Origin: an uncultured Dehalococcoidia bacterium
GTDB lineage: Bacteria; Chloroflexota; Dehalococcoidia; Lucifugimonadales; G958296245
DNA: 64,000 nt
Assembly (NCBI GenBank): GCA_958296245.1
Contig: OY282458.1
Coordinates: forward strand, 806,001 to 870,000
Direction of reading: 5' to 3'
Part shown: in pieces, positions 40,377-49,525 of the stretch
Layout of the letters: every line of letters starts with the position of its first letter
Numbering within the stretch: position 1 is the stretch's first letter
The notes under the pieces: generated by a model
Told to the model about the DNA's origin: nothing
Seen by the model: only the letters and a program-made list of their open reading frames with translations
Databases searched by the model: none
Program-made: the position numbers and the translations under genes

Positions 40377-40394
40377 TGACAAAGGAGGCGTTCA

Positions 40395-41267
40395 TTGAAG
40401 TGGATTGACTATGCAAGTCCCCACAGCGTTGAAGAAGCGGTAAGTTTGCTCTCCCAGAATTGCGGCAGGGCGAGAATTCTCGCCGGCGGCACCGACCTGC
40501 TCGTCCAGTTGCGCAACGCCGCCCTGAAGCCTGACCTCGTCATCGACGGTAAGGGGATACCCGACCTCAACGAGATCACCTTAGACCCTGAGGATGGCCT
40601 GACGCTGGGAGCAGCGGTGCCCTGCTACAAGGTCTACGGCAACCGGGCGATAGCGCGCACGTATCCGGGCCTCATAGACGCCGCCTCCATCATCGGGGGC
40701 ATCCAGATCCAGGGAAGGGCCTCCATCGGCGGCAACCTGTGCAACGGCACGCCCAGCGCCGACACGATACCGGCGCTAATAGCTCATAGCGTGACCTGCA
40801 ACGTCGCCGGCCCCAACGGCAGGCGTCAGGTCGCGGTCGAGGACTTCTGCACCGGGCCGGGCCGCACCGTGCTCGAACCCGACGAAATCCTGGTTTCCCT
40901 GCATTTCCCACCGCCTCCGGCGGGCTTCGGGGCGCGTTACATACGCTTCATCCCGCGCAACGAGATGGACATCGCCGTAGCCGGCGCAGGGGTATCCGTC
41001 GTACTCGATAACGGCAACTTCAAATGCGCCAGGGTCGCCTTGGCTGCCGTTGCCCCCATCCCCCTCTTCGTGAAGGAGGCCGGGGAGGCGTTGGCTGGCA
41101 AGCCCGTGAACGCCGAGAGCATCGCGGAGGCCTCCAAGGCCGCGAGGGAAGCCGCCACACCCATCAACGACATGCGCGGCACCGTGGAATTCCGCAAGCA
41201 GCTATGCGAAGTTCTTACCAGAAGAGCGCTCAACACTGCGGTCGAGAGAGCCAGGGGAGGGGAATAG
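40395..41267 (+). CDS. Molybdenum hydroxylase FAD-binding subunit (CoxM/XdhB type)
   Basis: 290 aa. The TTG start at 40395 is set by AAAGGAGG 6 nt upstream; the protein begins MKWIDYASPHSVEEAVSLL as usual for the family. FAD motifs ARILAGGTDLLVQLR and IGGNLCNGTPSADTIPALIA are clear, and the C-terminal CO_deh_flav_C domain is present (IRFIPRNEMDIAVAGAGVSV). It carries electrons between the Fe-S subunit and an acceptor. The next gene starts immediately after its stop. Confidence 0.92.
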   Translation: MKWIDYASPHSVEEAVSLLSQNCGRARILAGGTDLLVQLRNAALKPDLVIDGKGIPDLNEITLDPEDGLTLGAAVPCYKVYGNRAIARTYPGLIDAASIIGGIQIQGRASIGGNLCNGTPSADTIPALIAHSVTCNVAGPNGRRQVAVEDFCTGPGRTVLEPDEILVSLHFPPPPAGFGARYIRFIPRNEMDIAVAGAGVSVVLDNGNFKCARVALAAVAPIPLFVKEAGEALAGKPVNAESIAEASKAAREAATPINDMRGTVEFRKQLCEVLTRRALNTAVERARGGE

Positions 41268-41753
41268 ATGCCCGCCAAGACGTACGTGCACACAAGGATC
41301 AACGGCGAGGACGTGGAGTTCCTTTGCGAGCCGCGCCAGAGCCTGCTGGAAGTCCTCCGGGACAACCTGCAGCTCACCGGCAGCAAAGAGGGCTGTAACG
41401 ACGGAAACTGCGGCGCCTGTACCGTGAGCTTGGACGGGCGGATAGTGGACTCATGCCTGGTGCTCGGGGTCGAAGCGGCAGAGCGGGAGATACTCACCAT
41501 CGAGGGAGTAGCGACGCCGGCGGGCCTGCACCCCATTCAGCAGGCCTTCTTGGAGAACGCTGCCTTGCAGTGCGGGATATGCACCCCCGGCTTCATCGTC
41601 GCCTCCAAGGCGCTCTTGGAGCAGAACCCGTGTCCCACCGAGCACGACGTCCGCTTCTGGCTGGCTGGGAACCTGTGCAGATGCACCGGCTACGATAAGA
41701 TCGTGCGGGCGGTGCTGGACGCAGCCAATCGAATGCAGGGGGTGAAGGCATGA
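41268..41753 (+). CDS. Molybdenum hydroxylase [2Fe-2S] subunit (CoxS/XdhC type)
   Basis: 161 aa, the normal length. The N-terminal plant-ferredoxin-type cluster is held by C43, C48, C51 and C63 (GCNDGNCGACTVSLDG ... DSC). The C-terminal four-helix domain binds a second cluster through C102, C105, C137 and C139 (QCGICTPGF and CRCTGYDKIV). All eight ligands are present, so the electron path from the Mo site should be complete. It overlaps the large-subunit gene by 4 bp (ATGA). Confidence 0.95.
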   Translation: MPAKTYVHTRINGEDVEFLCEPRQSLLEVLRDNLQLTGSKEGCNDGNCGACTVSLDGRIVDSCLVLGVEAAEREILTIEGVATPAGLHPIQQAFLENAALQCGICTPGFIVASKALLEQNPCPTEHDVRFWLAGNLCRCTGYDKIVRAVLDAANRMQGVKA

Positions 41754-44044
41754 CGCTCACCTACGAACCGAACATCGTCCTGGCCAAGAAGGAGTTTGAG
41801 GTAGTCGGCACGCGCCCCATTCGCCATGACGGCGTCGACAAGGTGACCGGGGCCGCCAAGTACGGCGAGGACTACGTCACGGCGGGTATGCTCTTCGCCA
41901 AGTGGCTCCGCAGCCCTCATGCCCACGCCAGAATCAAGTCCATAGACACCAGCAAAGCAGAGGCCCACCCGGGCGTCAGCGCCGTGGTCACCGGGCGCGA
42001 CCTCCCCGAAACCAAGCCCGGAGAGGTCTGGAACGGCGCCCTCGGCGCGTTCGACCTCAAGCGCATGCGTGAGAACAACCTCGCAACTCAGAAGGTCCTC
42101 TACAAGGGCCACCCCATCGCTGCGGTGGCAGCCCCCAGCGCTCACGTGGCCGAGGAGGCCGTCGACCTTATCGAGGTCGAATACGAAGTCCTCCCCTCCG
42201 TCATGACCGCCCCCGAGGCCATGAAGGAAGGCGCGCCCATCCTGCACGAGGACATGCGCACCCAGGAGCTCGACACGAAGGGCGAAGAGCCTTCCAACGT
42301 CAACGAGCACATCCAGCACTCCATCGGAGACGTGGAGAAGGGCTTTGCAGAGGCCGACGTCATCGTCGAGCGGTCCTTCGACACGGCCACCGTACACCAG
42401 GGCTACATCGAGCCTCACGCCTGCACCGTCAGTTGGAATAGAGACGGGCGGGTGCAGATATGGACCAGTACGCAGGCGCCCTTCGACCTTCGCGACATGA
42501 CGGCCGGTATCCTCGGCCTAGAGCCGACCGACATCAAACTCACCCCGCTGGAGATAGGCGGCGGGTTCGGCGGAAAGTGGGAGACCTACGGCGAGACTGC
42601 GGCGGCCCTGCTTTCCAAGAAGACCGGACGCCCCGTCAAGATGCTGATGACCCGCGCCGAAGAGTTGGAGGGCACCGGGCCCACCCCAGGCTCCCACGTG
42701 CGTGTCAAGATGGGCGCCACCAGGGAAGGAAAGCTGACGGCCGCCCAAGCGTTCATCGCGTTCGAGGCAGGCGCATATCCCGGCAAGAACCCGGTGGGCG
42801 CCGGCGCCATGTGCGTCTTCGGGCCGTACGACGTCGAAAATCAGCTGGTGGACGGCTACGACGTCGTAGTCAACAAGCCCGTGACCGGCGCTTACCGCGC
42901 CCCCGGCGCACCGAACGCCGAGTTCGCCTCTGAATCCGTGATGGACGAAATCGCCGTCAAGCTCGGCATCGACCCCATCGAACTGCGGCTTATGAACGCT
43001 TCCAAGGAGGGTACCAGGCGGGTCGACGGACCGACCTTCAAGAGGATCGGATGCGTCGAGGTGCTGGAGGCGATGAGAGACCACCCACACTACACCGCCC
43101 CCCTGGAGGGCGAAAACACAGGGCGCGGCGTGGCTGTCGGCTACTGGTTCAACGTCGGAGAGCAGTCTAGCGTTAACATCAATGTCAACAAGGATGGCAC
43201 GATCAGCCTTATCGAAGGCTCAACGGACATCGGCGGGACCAGGACGTCCATCGCGATGCAGGCCGCCGAAGCCCTGGGCATCCCGGCTGAGGACGTTCAT
43301 CCGTCGGTGGTCGATACCGATTCAGTCGGGTATACCCTCGGCACCGGCGGCAGCAGGGTAACCTTCGCCACCGGATGGGCCGCGTACCTAGCCGCTGAGG
43401 ACGTGAAGAAGGCGGCTATCGAGCGCGCGGCCAGCATCTGGGACGTCGACGCCGAGTCGCTGGAGATGAACAAGGGCGTCATCAGCTCCAAAGCCGACCC
43501 GGAGCTCAGGATGACCTTCAAGGAGATCGCCGCCCGCATGGATGAGACAGGCGGGACCATCGTTGGGTCCGCCAACGTAAACCCATCGGGCGAGGGCGGG
43601 GCGTTCGCCGGCCTGATCGCGGACTTGCACGTCGACCCCGATACCGGCAAGACGGACGTGCTCCGGCTAACCTGCGTGCAGGATGCAGGCAAGGCGATCC
43701 ACCCGAGTTACGTCGAGGGTCAGATGCAGGGCGGGACCACCCAGGGCGTCGGCTGGGCACTGAACGAAGAGTACTTCATGGACGCGGAAGGCCGTATGGC
43801 TAACAACACCCTGCTCGACTACAGGATGCCAACGTCCCTAGACCTTCCGATGATCGATACGGTCATCGTAGAGGTCGCCAACCCAGGCCACCCGTACGGG
43901 GTCCGAGGCGTTGGCGAAGTCCCCATCATACCCCCGCTGGCGGCGGTATCCAACGCGATAAACGCAGCGGTGGGCGTGCGGCTGCGGCAGGCTCCCATGA
44001 AGCCGAATGCGATCCTGGAGGCCCTCCAAGGCAACGGCGGGTAA
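41750..44044 (+). CDS. Molybdenum hydroxylase large (Mo-binding) subunit
   Basis: 764 aa. The xanthine dehydrogenase-family fold is evident from GTRPIRHDGVDKVTGAAKYG at the N-terminus, the cofactor loop IGGGFGGKWETYGE, TGAYRAPGAPNAEFASES and the C-terminal catalytic Glu in GVRGVGEVP. The active-site loop is not the AYxCSFR of aerobic CO dehydrogenase, so this is not CoxL; AYRAPGAP is common in hydroxylases of aromatic and N-heterocyclic substrates. The substrate cannot be fixed, but an NCS2 permease nearby suits a purine-like or other heterocyclic compound. With the two preceding subunits it forms the usual (LMS)2 enzyme. Confidence 0.92.
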   Translation: MTLTYEPNIVLAKKEFEVVGTRPIRHDGVDKVTGAAKYGEDYVTAGMLFAKWLRSPHAHARIKSIDTSKAEAHPGVSAVVTGRDLPETKPGEVWNGALGAFDLKRMRENNLATQKVLYKGHPIAAVAAPSAHVAEEAVDLIEVEYEVLPSVMTAPEAMKEGAPILHEDMRTQELDTKGEEPSNVNEHIQHSIGDVEKGFAEADVIVERSFDTATVHQGYIEPHACTVSWNRDGRVQIWTSTQAPFDLRDMTAGILGLEPTDIKLTPLEIGGGFGGKWETYGETAAALLSKKTGRPVKMLMTRAEELEGTGPTPGSHVRVKMGATREGKLTAAQAFIAFEAGAYPGKNPVGAGAMCVFGPYDVENQLVDGYDVVVNKPVTGAYRAPGAPNAEFASESVMDEIAVKLGIDPIELRLMNASKEGTRRVDGPTFKRIGCVEVLEAMRDHPHYTAPLEGENTGRGVAVGYWFNVGEQSSVNINVNKDGTISLIEGSTDIGGTRTSIAMQAAEALGIPAEDVHPSVVDTDSVGYTLGTGGSRVTFATGWAAYLAAEDVKKAAIERAASIWDVDAESLEMNKGVISSKADPELRMTFKEIAARMDETGGTIVGSANVNPSGEGGAFAGLIADLHVDPDTGKTDVLRLTCVQDAGKAIHPSYVEGQMQGGTTQGVGWALNEEYFMDAEGRMANNTLLDYRMPTSLDLPMIDTVIVEVANPGHPYGVRGVGEVPIIPPLAAVSNAINAAVGVRLRQAPMKPNAILEALQGNGG

Positions 44045-44050
44045 GACGGC

Positions 44051-44314
44051 TTGGCTACGGTTTTCATCCCGTCGCTTATGCGGAAGCTCACCGACGGCAG
44101 AGAGCAGGTAGAGGTGAGCGGGGGCACCGTGCGCCAGATAATCGCCAGCCTGGACGGCCAGTACCCGGGTATCAAAGATCGGCTTGTGGAGAACGGACGC
44201 GTGAAGAGGAATATCTCGGTTGCCGTCGACGGAGAGGTTTGCCGCCTCGGGCTGCTGGAGAAGGTCCAGGAGAACAGCGAGGTCCACTTCATCCCCGCCG
44301 TGGGCGGTGGGTGA
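44051..44314 (+). CDS. MoaD/ThiS-family sulfur carrier protein
   Basis: 87 aa. A beta-grasp protein: MATVFIPSLMRKLTDGREQV, then VRQIIASLDGQYPGIKDRLVEN and EVHFIPAVGGG. The C-terminal GlyGly needed for adenylation and thiocarboxylation is present with one extra Gly. The TTG at 44051 is 6 bp after the large-subunit stop, with no strong ribosome site, so it is probably translationally coupled. MoaD-like proteins donate sulfur to molybdopterin; the position right after a Mo enzyme suggests this, but other members serve thiamine, cysteine or thio-acid synthesis. Confidence 0.85.
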   Translation: MATVFIPSLMRKLTDGREQVEVSGGTVRQIIASLDGQYPGIKDRLVENGRVKRNISVAVDGEVCRLGLLEKVQENSEVHFIPAVGGG

Positions 44315-44347
44315 CGAACCGCTGGCCGGTAGTAGATCGTCTACAGC

Positions 44348-44378
44348 GGCGGAGGCGGGTAAGCATCCCGCCTCCGCC
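44348..44378 (+). terminator. Strong hairpin between the moaD-like gene and the aldolase gene
   Basis: GGCGGAGGCGGG (44348-44359) pairs perfectly with CCCGCCTCCGCC (44367-44378) over the loop TAAGCAT. The 12-bp GC-rich stem has no T-run after it. It may end or attenuate transcription, or protect the upstream mRNA from 3' decay. Confidence 0.5.
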
Positions 44379-44402
44379 CGTATCAGGAGCTAGGGGGACC
44401 CG

Positions 44403-45323
44403 GTGGCCTGCGACAGAATCAGAGGGGTAATCGTCCCTGTAGTCACGCCCTTGACGCCCGACTACGAGGTGGACATCCCCTCGCTGAGGCGCTTGGTTGG
44501 ATACCTGATCGACAACGGCGTCCACGGTATCTGGGCTGCCGGCACCACCGGTGAGTTCGCGGCGCTCACCGGCGAGCAGCGAGCGGTTGTGACCGAGACG
44601 GTAATAGATGAGGTGAACGGCCGCGTCCCCGTGATCGCCAACGTATCGGGGGCAGGGACCGAGGCTGCTGTCAAGCTGGCCGCCGACGTCCAAGAGCTGC
44701 CGCTGGAAGGAATCGCCGCCACCCCGCCTTACTACTACCCATGTGCGCAGGATGAGTTACTGGATCACTACCGGCACATACGCGACCGCGTAGGACTGCC
44801 CCTTTGGGTGTATAACATTCCGGTGACGGTCAAGACCGTCGTCGAGCCGGCGACCATGGCCACTCTCGCTTCCGAAGGCGCCGTGGTCGGCGTGAAGGAC
44901 TCGTCGGGCGCGGGCGAGCTGCTCGCGCAGCTCGTGGCCCTGGGCGAGCAGGGCGGCTTCGAGATGTACCGTTTCCTGGGCACCGTCTTCCGCATAGGCA
45001 CCGCCGGCGCGGTCGGCGCCCACGGGGTTATCCCGGGGATAAGCAACTTCGTCCCCGGCGTCGCGGCCAGCCTGTGGGAAGCGGGAGAGACCGGCGACCG
45101 GCAGGAGGTCACCCGCCAGACGGCGTTGCTGATGTCCGCCGCGAGAGTGACCCGGCTCGCCGCAGGCGGCGGGCCCAACGCGGCCACGTTCTCCGGGATA
45201 AAGTCGGCCCTGAAGGCGATGGGCATCATCGACCACGACACGGTCACCCGGCCCCTCCGTTCGCTTTCCGAAGAGGAGAAGGAGCAGATACCGCCGATTC
45301 TAGAAGACCTTGGTCTGAGCTGA
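44403..45323 (+). CDS. DapA-family class I aldolase/lyase
   Basis: 306 aa, a single TIM barrel of the dihydrodipicolinate synthase/N-acetylneuraminate lyase family. GTTGE at 47-51 binds the carboxylate, Y137 (VYNIP) and the Schiff-base K165 (GVKDSSG) are present. The GTG start at 44403 has AGGGGG at good spacing. True DapA is one possibility, but the setting after a molybdenum hydroxylase favours a catabolic lyase on a 2-oxo acid. A pyruvate-type substrate is expected for the family; the exact reaction is open. Whether it shares the upstream transcript depends on the hairpin at 44348. Confidence 0.88.
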   Translation: MACDRIRGVIVPVVTPLTPDYEVDIPSLRRLVGYLIDNGVHGIWAAGTTGEFAALTGEQRAVVTETVIDEVNGRVPVIANVSGAGTEAAVKLAADVQELPLEGIAATPPYYYPCAQDELLDHYRHIRDRVGLPLWVYNIPVTVKTVVEPATMATLASEGAVVGVKDSSGAGELLAQLVALGEQGGFEMYRFLGTVFRIGTAGAVGAHGVIPGISNFVPGVAASLWEAGETGDRQEVTRQTALLMSAARVTRLAAGGGPNAATFSGIKSALKAMGIIDHDTVTRPLRSLSEEEKEQIPPILEDLGLS

Positions 45324-45451
45324 CTTCTCCACCGGAAGGGAACGCGCCGTTAGACGCGCGGCGGCGGCCTTTGGTATATTGGAGTACAGGCTGCTGAAGA
45401 TACGTGGAGTGCAGAGCCCCCATGCCGGGAGCTGGGAGCCGTCGCCCCACA

Positions 45452-45457
45452 TATAAT
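45452..45457 (+). promoter_or_regulatory. -10 box of the methyltransferase gene
   Basis: TATAAT in the context CACATATAATC, 72 bp before the ATG; no good -35. TCCCAG (45472-45477) and CTGGGA (45493-45498) can pair in the leader. The ATATAATC then TTCC pattern recalls the gyrB promoter. Confidence 0.4.
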
Positions 45458-45528
45458 CGGTTCCGTTCCTGTCCCAGAAGAGGCTTTATTTCCTGGGATT
45501 TGCCCTAGCCGCGCTGCGGAGGACTGCA

Positions 45529-46347
45529 ATGGCGTCCAACGACTTCGGTTTCAAGAGCTTCTCGAGCAATCGCTTCTACGCGGAACAGAACGCCCACCTC
45601 GTGGACATGGTGGAGGTCGGCTCGGGCCAGTGCATCATCGACCTCGCCTGCGGCACAGGCGGCGTTACGCGGATAATCGCAGGCCGGCTCAAAGGCGCCC
45701 GCGATTCCGTGATAATCGGGATAGACCATTCGGCCTCAGCGCTCAAGCAGGCGATTGAGGACCTGCGGGATGTTCGCGACGCGGCGGTCCAGTTCGTCCA
45801 GAGCAGCGTCGAGAACATCTCCGGGACGGTCAAGGGCAGTGCGGACGCGGTGATATTCTGCAACGCCATCCATTACGTCCCGGACAAGGGCGCGCTGCTG
45901 AACGAGATAGCCAATACCCTAAAGCCCGGGGGTAAGCTTGCCTTCAACACGTCCTTCTACACGGGAGCGCACCTCCCGGAGACGGTGCAGTTCTACCGGC
46001 GCTGGATGATGAAGGCGGCTAGGGCCTTGCGTAGGGAGTACGGCCTGTCCCCGTCCAGGGCTGACAAGGTCGAGGCCCGTAGGCACCTGTCGCCGGAGGA
46101 GTACCGCGGCCTGCTGGAAGGCCACGGATTCCGGGTCGCCAGGCAGGAAGTCGAGACTGTAAAGGTACCCCTCCAAGGCTGGCTGGACATCAGTTCGTTC
46201 GAGGATTTCATCGTAGGGATCATGCCGGGCGTTCCCCTCGACAAGGCCAGCGCGGCCCTCAAGTCGGGCTTGACCCAGACCTTTGAGGAGATGAACCTCC
46301 GCTACGTTCCCCGCAACTGGTTGGACGTAGTCGCCGTCAGGATGTGA
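45529..46347 (+). CDS. Class I SAM-dependent methyltransferase
   Basis: 272 aa. Motif I is IIDLACGTGGVTRII, the acidic residue ending strand 2 is in IGIDHSASAL, motif IV is ADAVIFCNAIHYV and motif VI KPGGKLAFNTSF, all in the usual order of a Rossmann methyltransferase (methyltransferase-11/25 group). The C-terminal ~110 residues, from the FYTGAHLPETVQFYRRWMM stretch on, are an added helical region that probably shapes the acceptor site. The acceptor is unknown; small molecules or quinone/lipid precursors are typical for the group. GGAGG lies ~6 nt before the ATG. It may be cotranscribed with the phosphatase gene 44 bp downstream. Confidence 0.85.
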   Translation: MASNDFGFKSFSSNRFYAEQNAHLVDMVEVGSGQCIIDLACGTGGVTRIIAGRLKGARDSVIIGIDHSASALKQAIEDLRDVRDAAVQFVQSSVENISGTVKGSADAVIFCNAIHYVPDKGALLNEIANTLKPGGKLAFNTSFYTGAHLPETVQFYRRWMMKAARALRREYGLSPSRADKVEARRHLSPEEYRGLLEGHGFRVARQEVETVKVPLQGWLDISSFEDFIVGIMPGVPLDKASAALKSGLTQTFEEMNLRYVPRNWLDVVAVRM

Positions 46348-46391
46348 CCCCTCCCTAGCGGCGGCTTCGGCAGCTACCCGCACCCGTTCCC

Positions 46392-47015
46392 ATGCCCCCC
46401 GAGCTACGGATAACCCTCATGCGGCATGGCCGCTCGCGCGCCGACGACGAGATGGTGCATGAGGGAAGATACGACGCGCCGCTAACCGAAGTCGGACGGG
46501 ACCAGGTTAGGTCGCGGGCGAGGGAGTGGAAGCGCGCTGCCGTCACGTTCGACCTGATCGTTGCCAGCACCCTGGCCCGCGCCTCCGAGAGCGCGCGGAT
46601 CGTTGGGGAGGTGCTGGACGTCCCCGTAGAGCATGACCTCGACTGGATGGAGCGGGACAACGGCCCGTTGGCAGGGCTTCCTTTCGACATGGCCGCGGAG
46701 AGGTATCCCAGACCCGACTTCACCAACCCGTTTCAGCCCTACGCCGCCGGAGAGGGCGAGAGCGGGTGGGACCTTCTGACGCGCGCCGCGGGCGCCCTGC
46801 AGCGCATCGTCAGAAGGGGACCGGGGTCGTACCTGGTGGTGGCCCACGGCGGCGTCCTCAGCGCCGCCATGTACTGCATTCTTGGCGTCTCACCGCCGCC
46901 CACCGGAAGCGGGGTACGCTTCGCCTTCGGTGACGCCTGCTTTGTGCGCACCTCGTACAACCCCGACCGGCACCTCTGGACCATTCGCGAGATGTCTTCC
47001 GGGAAGTTGCTTTAG
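46392..47015 (+). CDS. Histidine phosphatase (phosphoglycerate mutase-like) family protein
   Basis: 207 aa. The phosphohistidine motif is LMRHGRSR (H12), with the supporting Arg in VASTLARASESARI, the acid/base Glu in DWMERDNGPLAGL and the second His in LVVAHGGVLSA. The family includes phosphoglycerate mutases, alpha-ribazole phosphatase (CobC) and broad-specificity sugar phosphatases; nothing in the neighbourhood settles which. It ends 13 bp from the convergent dnaK. Confidence 0.88.
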   Translation: MPPELRITLMRHGRSRADDEMVHEGRYDAPLTEVGRDQVRSRAREWKRAAVTFDLIVASTLARASESARIVGEVLDVPVEHDLDWMERDNGPLAGLPFDMAAERYPRPDFTNPFQPYAAGEGESGWDLLTRAAGALQRIVRRGPGSYLVVAHGGVLSAAMYCILGVSPPPTGSGVRFAFGDACFVRTSYNPDRHLWTIREMSSGKLL

Positions 47016-47028
47016 GCCTCGAACGCCC

Positions 47029-48936
47029 CTACAGCTCCCGGAACTCTCCCTCCACCGTTCCGTCGGGCTTGCCTTTGGAGCCGCCCCCGTCCTGAGGCGG
47101 CGCGCCGTCCGGCCCCTTGGGCTGTTCGTCGGATTGTCCGTAGATGAGCTGCCCCACCTTGGTCATCGACTGCTGTAACTGGTCGAGGGCGGTCTTGATG
47201 CGTCCCGGGTCGTCGGCTTCCACAGCCTCCCTGACCTCTTTCACCCCAGCCTCTATCTCCTGCTTGAGATCGTCTGGGATCTTGTCCTTGTTCTCTTCGA
47301 GCAGCTTCTCGGCCTGGTAGGCGGTGTTCTCTGCGTTGTTGCGGAGCTCGACCTCCTCGCGCTTGCGCTTATCCTCCTCGGCGTTCGCCTCGGCGTCCTT
47401 GACCATGTTGTCGATCTCGCTCTGGGAGAGGCCGGAGCTTGCGGTGATGGTGATGCGCTGCTCCTTGCCTGTGCCCGTGTCCTTCGCGGACACGTTGAGG
47501 ATGCCGTTGGCGTCTATGTCGAAGGTGACCTCGATCTGCGGCGTCCCTCTGGGGGCTGGCAGAATGCCGTCGAGCATGAAGCGGCCGATCGACTTGTTAT
47601 CCCCTGCCTGGGAGCGCTCGCCTTGAAGAACGTGCACCTCCACACTGCTCTGACCGTCCGCCGCCGTGGTGAACACCTCGGACTTGGCTGTGGGTATCGT
47701 CGTGTTGCGCGGGATCAGGGGCGTCGTAACGCCTCCAAGGGTCTCGATGCCCAGGGTAAGGGGGGTCACGTCCAGCAACAGAATGTCTTGGACGTCGCCC
47801 TGGAGCACCCCGGCTTGTATGGCAGCGCCAACGGCGACGACCTCGTCCGGATTGACTCCTTGGTGAGGCTCCCTGCCGAACAGGTCCTCGACGACCTTCT
47901 GTACCGCGGGCATCCGCGTCATGCCGCCCACTAGAATGACTTGCTGAACGGCGTCTGCGGCTATCCCCGCGTCCTCCAACGCCTGCCGGCACGGGTGGAT
48001 GGCCCGCTGTACTAGATCGGAGACGAGCTGATCGAGCTTGGCCCGCGTCAAGGTCATCACCAAGTGCTTTGGCCCCGAAGCGTCCGCGGTGATGAACGGT
48101 AGGTTGATCTCGGCTTGAGTTAGGGATGAGAGGTCGATCTTGGCGCGCTCGGCAGCCTCCCGCAGGCGCTGCAGGGCCATCCGGTCCTGCTTGAGATCGA
48201 TTCCCTGTTCGCGCTTGAACTCCTCTGTTATCCAGTCCACCACCCGCTGGTCGAAGTCATCTCCGCCCAGGTGAGTGTCCCCGTTGGTGGCCTTCACCTC
48301 GAAGACGCCCTCCCCCAGTTGCAGGATGGTAATGTCGAATGTGCCCCCGCCCAGGTCGAAGACCGCGATCGTCTCGTCGGAGTCCTTATCGAGGCCGTAC
48401 GCCAGCGACGCGGCAGTGGGTTCGTTGATGATTCGCAGCACTTCCAGGCCAGCTATGCGCCCCGCGTCCTTCGTCGCGTTGCGCTGGCTGTCGTTGAAGT
48501 AAGCAGGCACCGTGATGACGGCCTGCGTCACCGTCTCGCCCAACTTGGACTCGGCGTCCTGCTTGAGCTTCTGAAGCACCATGGCGGAGACCTCGGGAGG
48601 GGCGTGCTTCTTACCCCCCATCTCGACGCAGGCGTCGCCGTTGGAGTGGGCGGCTACCTTGAACGGAACGAGGCCGACGTCGCGCTGTACGATCTCATCG
48701 TTGAAACGGCGTCCCATGAAACGCTTGACCGAGTAGACGGTGTTCTCGGGATTGGTCACCGACTGGCGCTTGGCGGTCATGCCGACGTACCGTTCCCCCG
48801 TCTTGGGGTTGGCCCCCACGACGGACGGAGTAGTTCTGCCGCCTTCGGCGTTTTCGAGCACCCTCGGCTCGCCGGCTTCGATTACGGCCATGCAGGAATT
48901 CGTGGTCCCCAGGTCAATACCCAACACTTTAGACAT
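47029..48936 (-). CDS. dnaK: Chaperone DnaK (Hsp70)
   Basis: 635 aa, full length. N-terminal ATPase: [17 protein letters not shown], then [13 protein letters not shown] and [13 protein letters not shown]. Substrate-binding domain: [13 protein letters not shown] and [14 protein letters not shown]. The C-terminal lid ends in an acidic, Gly-rich tail. A GrpE-dependent type is indicated by its neighbour. AGGAG lies 8 nt before the ATG and inside the last codons of grpE, 3 bp upstream, so the two are translationally coupled. Third gene of the hspR-grpE-dnaK operon; no dnaJ follows. Confidence 0.97.
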   Translation of the reverse strand: MSKVLGIDLGTTNSCMAVIEAGEPRVLENAEGGRTTPSVVGANPKTGERYVGMTAKRQSVTNPENTVYSVKRFMGRRFNDEIVQRDVGLVPFKVAAHSNGDACVEMGGKKHAPPEVSAMVLQKLKQDAESKLGETVTQAVITVPAYFNDSQRNATKDAGRIAGLEVLRIINEPTAASLAYGLDKDSDETIAVFDLGGGTFDITILQLGEGVFEVKATNGDTHLGGDDFDQRVVDWITEEFKREQGIDLKQDRMALQRLREAAERAKIDLSSLTQAEINLPFITADASGPKHLVMTLTRAKLDQLVSDLVQRAIHPCRQALEDAGIAADAVQQVILVGGMTRMPAVQKVVEDLFGREPHQGVNPDEVVAVGAAIQAGVLQGDVQDILLLDVTPLTLGIETLGGVTTPLIPRNTTIPTAKSEVFTTAADGQSSVEVHVLQGERSQAGDNKSIGRFMLDGILPAPRGTPQIEVTFDIDANGILNVSAKDTGTGKEQRITITASSGLSQSEIDNMVKDAEANAEEDKRKREEVELRNNAENTAYQAEKLLEENKDKIPDDLKQEIEAGVKEVREAVEADDPGRIKTALDQLQQSMTKVGQLIYGQSDEQPKGPDGAPPQDGGGSKGKPDGTVEGEFREL

Positions 48937-48939
48937 TAG

Positions 48940-49497
48940 TTAGTCTCCTTTATCCTCTGTTTCGTCCGGCTGCGACGCAGGCCCGGGCTCCTTGGCTACG
49001 ACCACCTGTGCGGCCCGCAGGACCTTGTCGTGGAACATATAACCTTCCCGGAAGACCTTGGTCACCATTCCGGGCTCGCACTCCGTCGTCTCCTCGTAGT
49101 GGACGGCTTCCAGGTGCCACGGCTCGAAGGTTCGACCCAGCGCCTCTATCTTCTGCACGCCCGACGTCTCCAAGACGCTCTCGATGTTACGCATCACGAG
49201 ATTCAGGCCGTCGAGCCAGCCGGGCGCCACCGCGTCCTCGGGCACCATGTTCAGGGCGCGTTCGAGGTCGTCGACGACGCCTATCACCTTCAACAGAATG
49301 TCGGCGCTGGCTTGGCGGCGGGCCTCGTCGATCTCGGCGGCAGCGCGGCGCCGGTAGTTGACCAAGTCGGCTTGGGAGCGCTGGGCCAGCCTGCGGAACT
49401 GGCCCTTCTCGCGGAGCGCTTCCTCCAGCTCGGCTTGAAGATCCGGGAGGGACTTTTCATCCTCAGGCGCGCAGCCCGTCGTCTCTTCGTCGTTCAT
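48940..49497 (-). CDS. grpE: Nucleotide exchange factor GrpE
   Basis: 185 aa. A long N-terminal coiled-coil helix (LPDLQAELEEALREKGQFRRL ...) is followed by the four-helix and beta-wing region: LLKVIGVVDDLERAL, VMRNIESVLETSGVQKIEALGRTFEPWHLEAV and FREGYMFHDKVLRAAQVVVAK, the family signature. It releases ADP from DnaK. It lies 28 bp downstream of hspR. Confidence 0.95.
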   Translation of the reverse strand: MNDEETTGCAPEDEKSLPDLQAELEEALREKGQFRRLAQRSQADLVNYRRRAAAEIDEARRQASADILLKVIGVVDDLERALNMVPEDAVAPGWLDGLNLVMRNIESVLETSGVQKIEALGRTFEPWHLEAVHYEETTECEPGMVTKVFREGYMFHDKVLRAAQVVVAKEPGPASQPDETEDKGD

Positions 49498-49525
49498 GAG
49501 ATGCGATGCCCCCCGCGGCTCTCCA

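Noticed and set aside
41750-44044. Large subunit as aerobic CO dehydrogenase CoxL
   Set aside because: The active-site loop reads AYRAPGAP and lacks the Cys-containing AYxCSFR of form I CO dehydrogenase.
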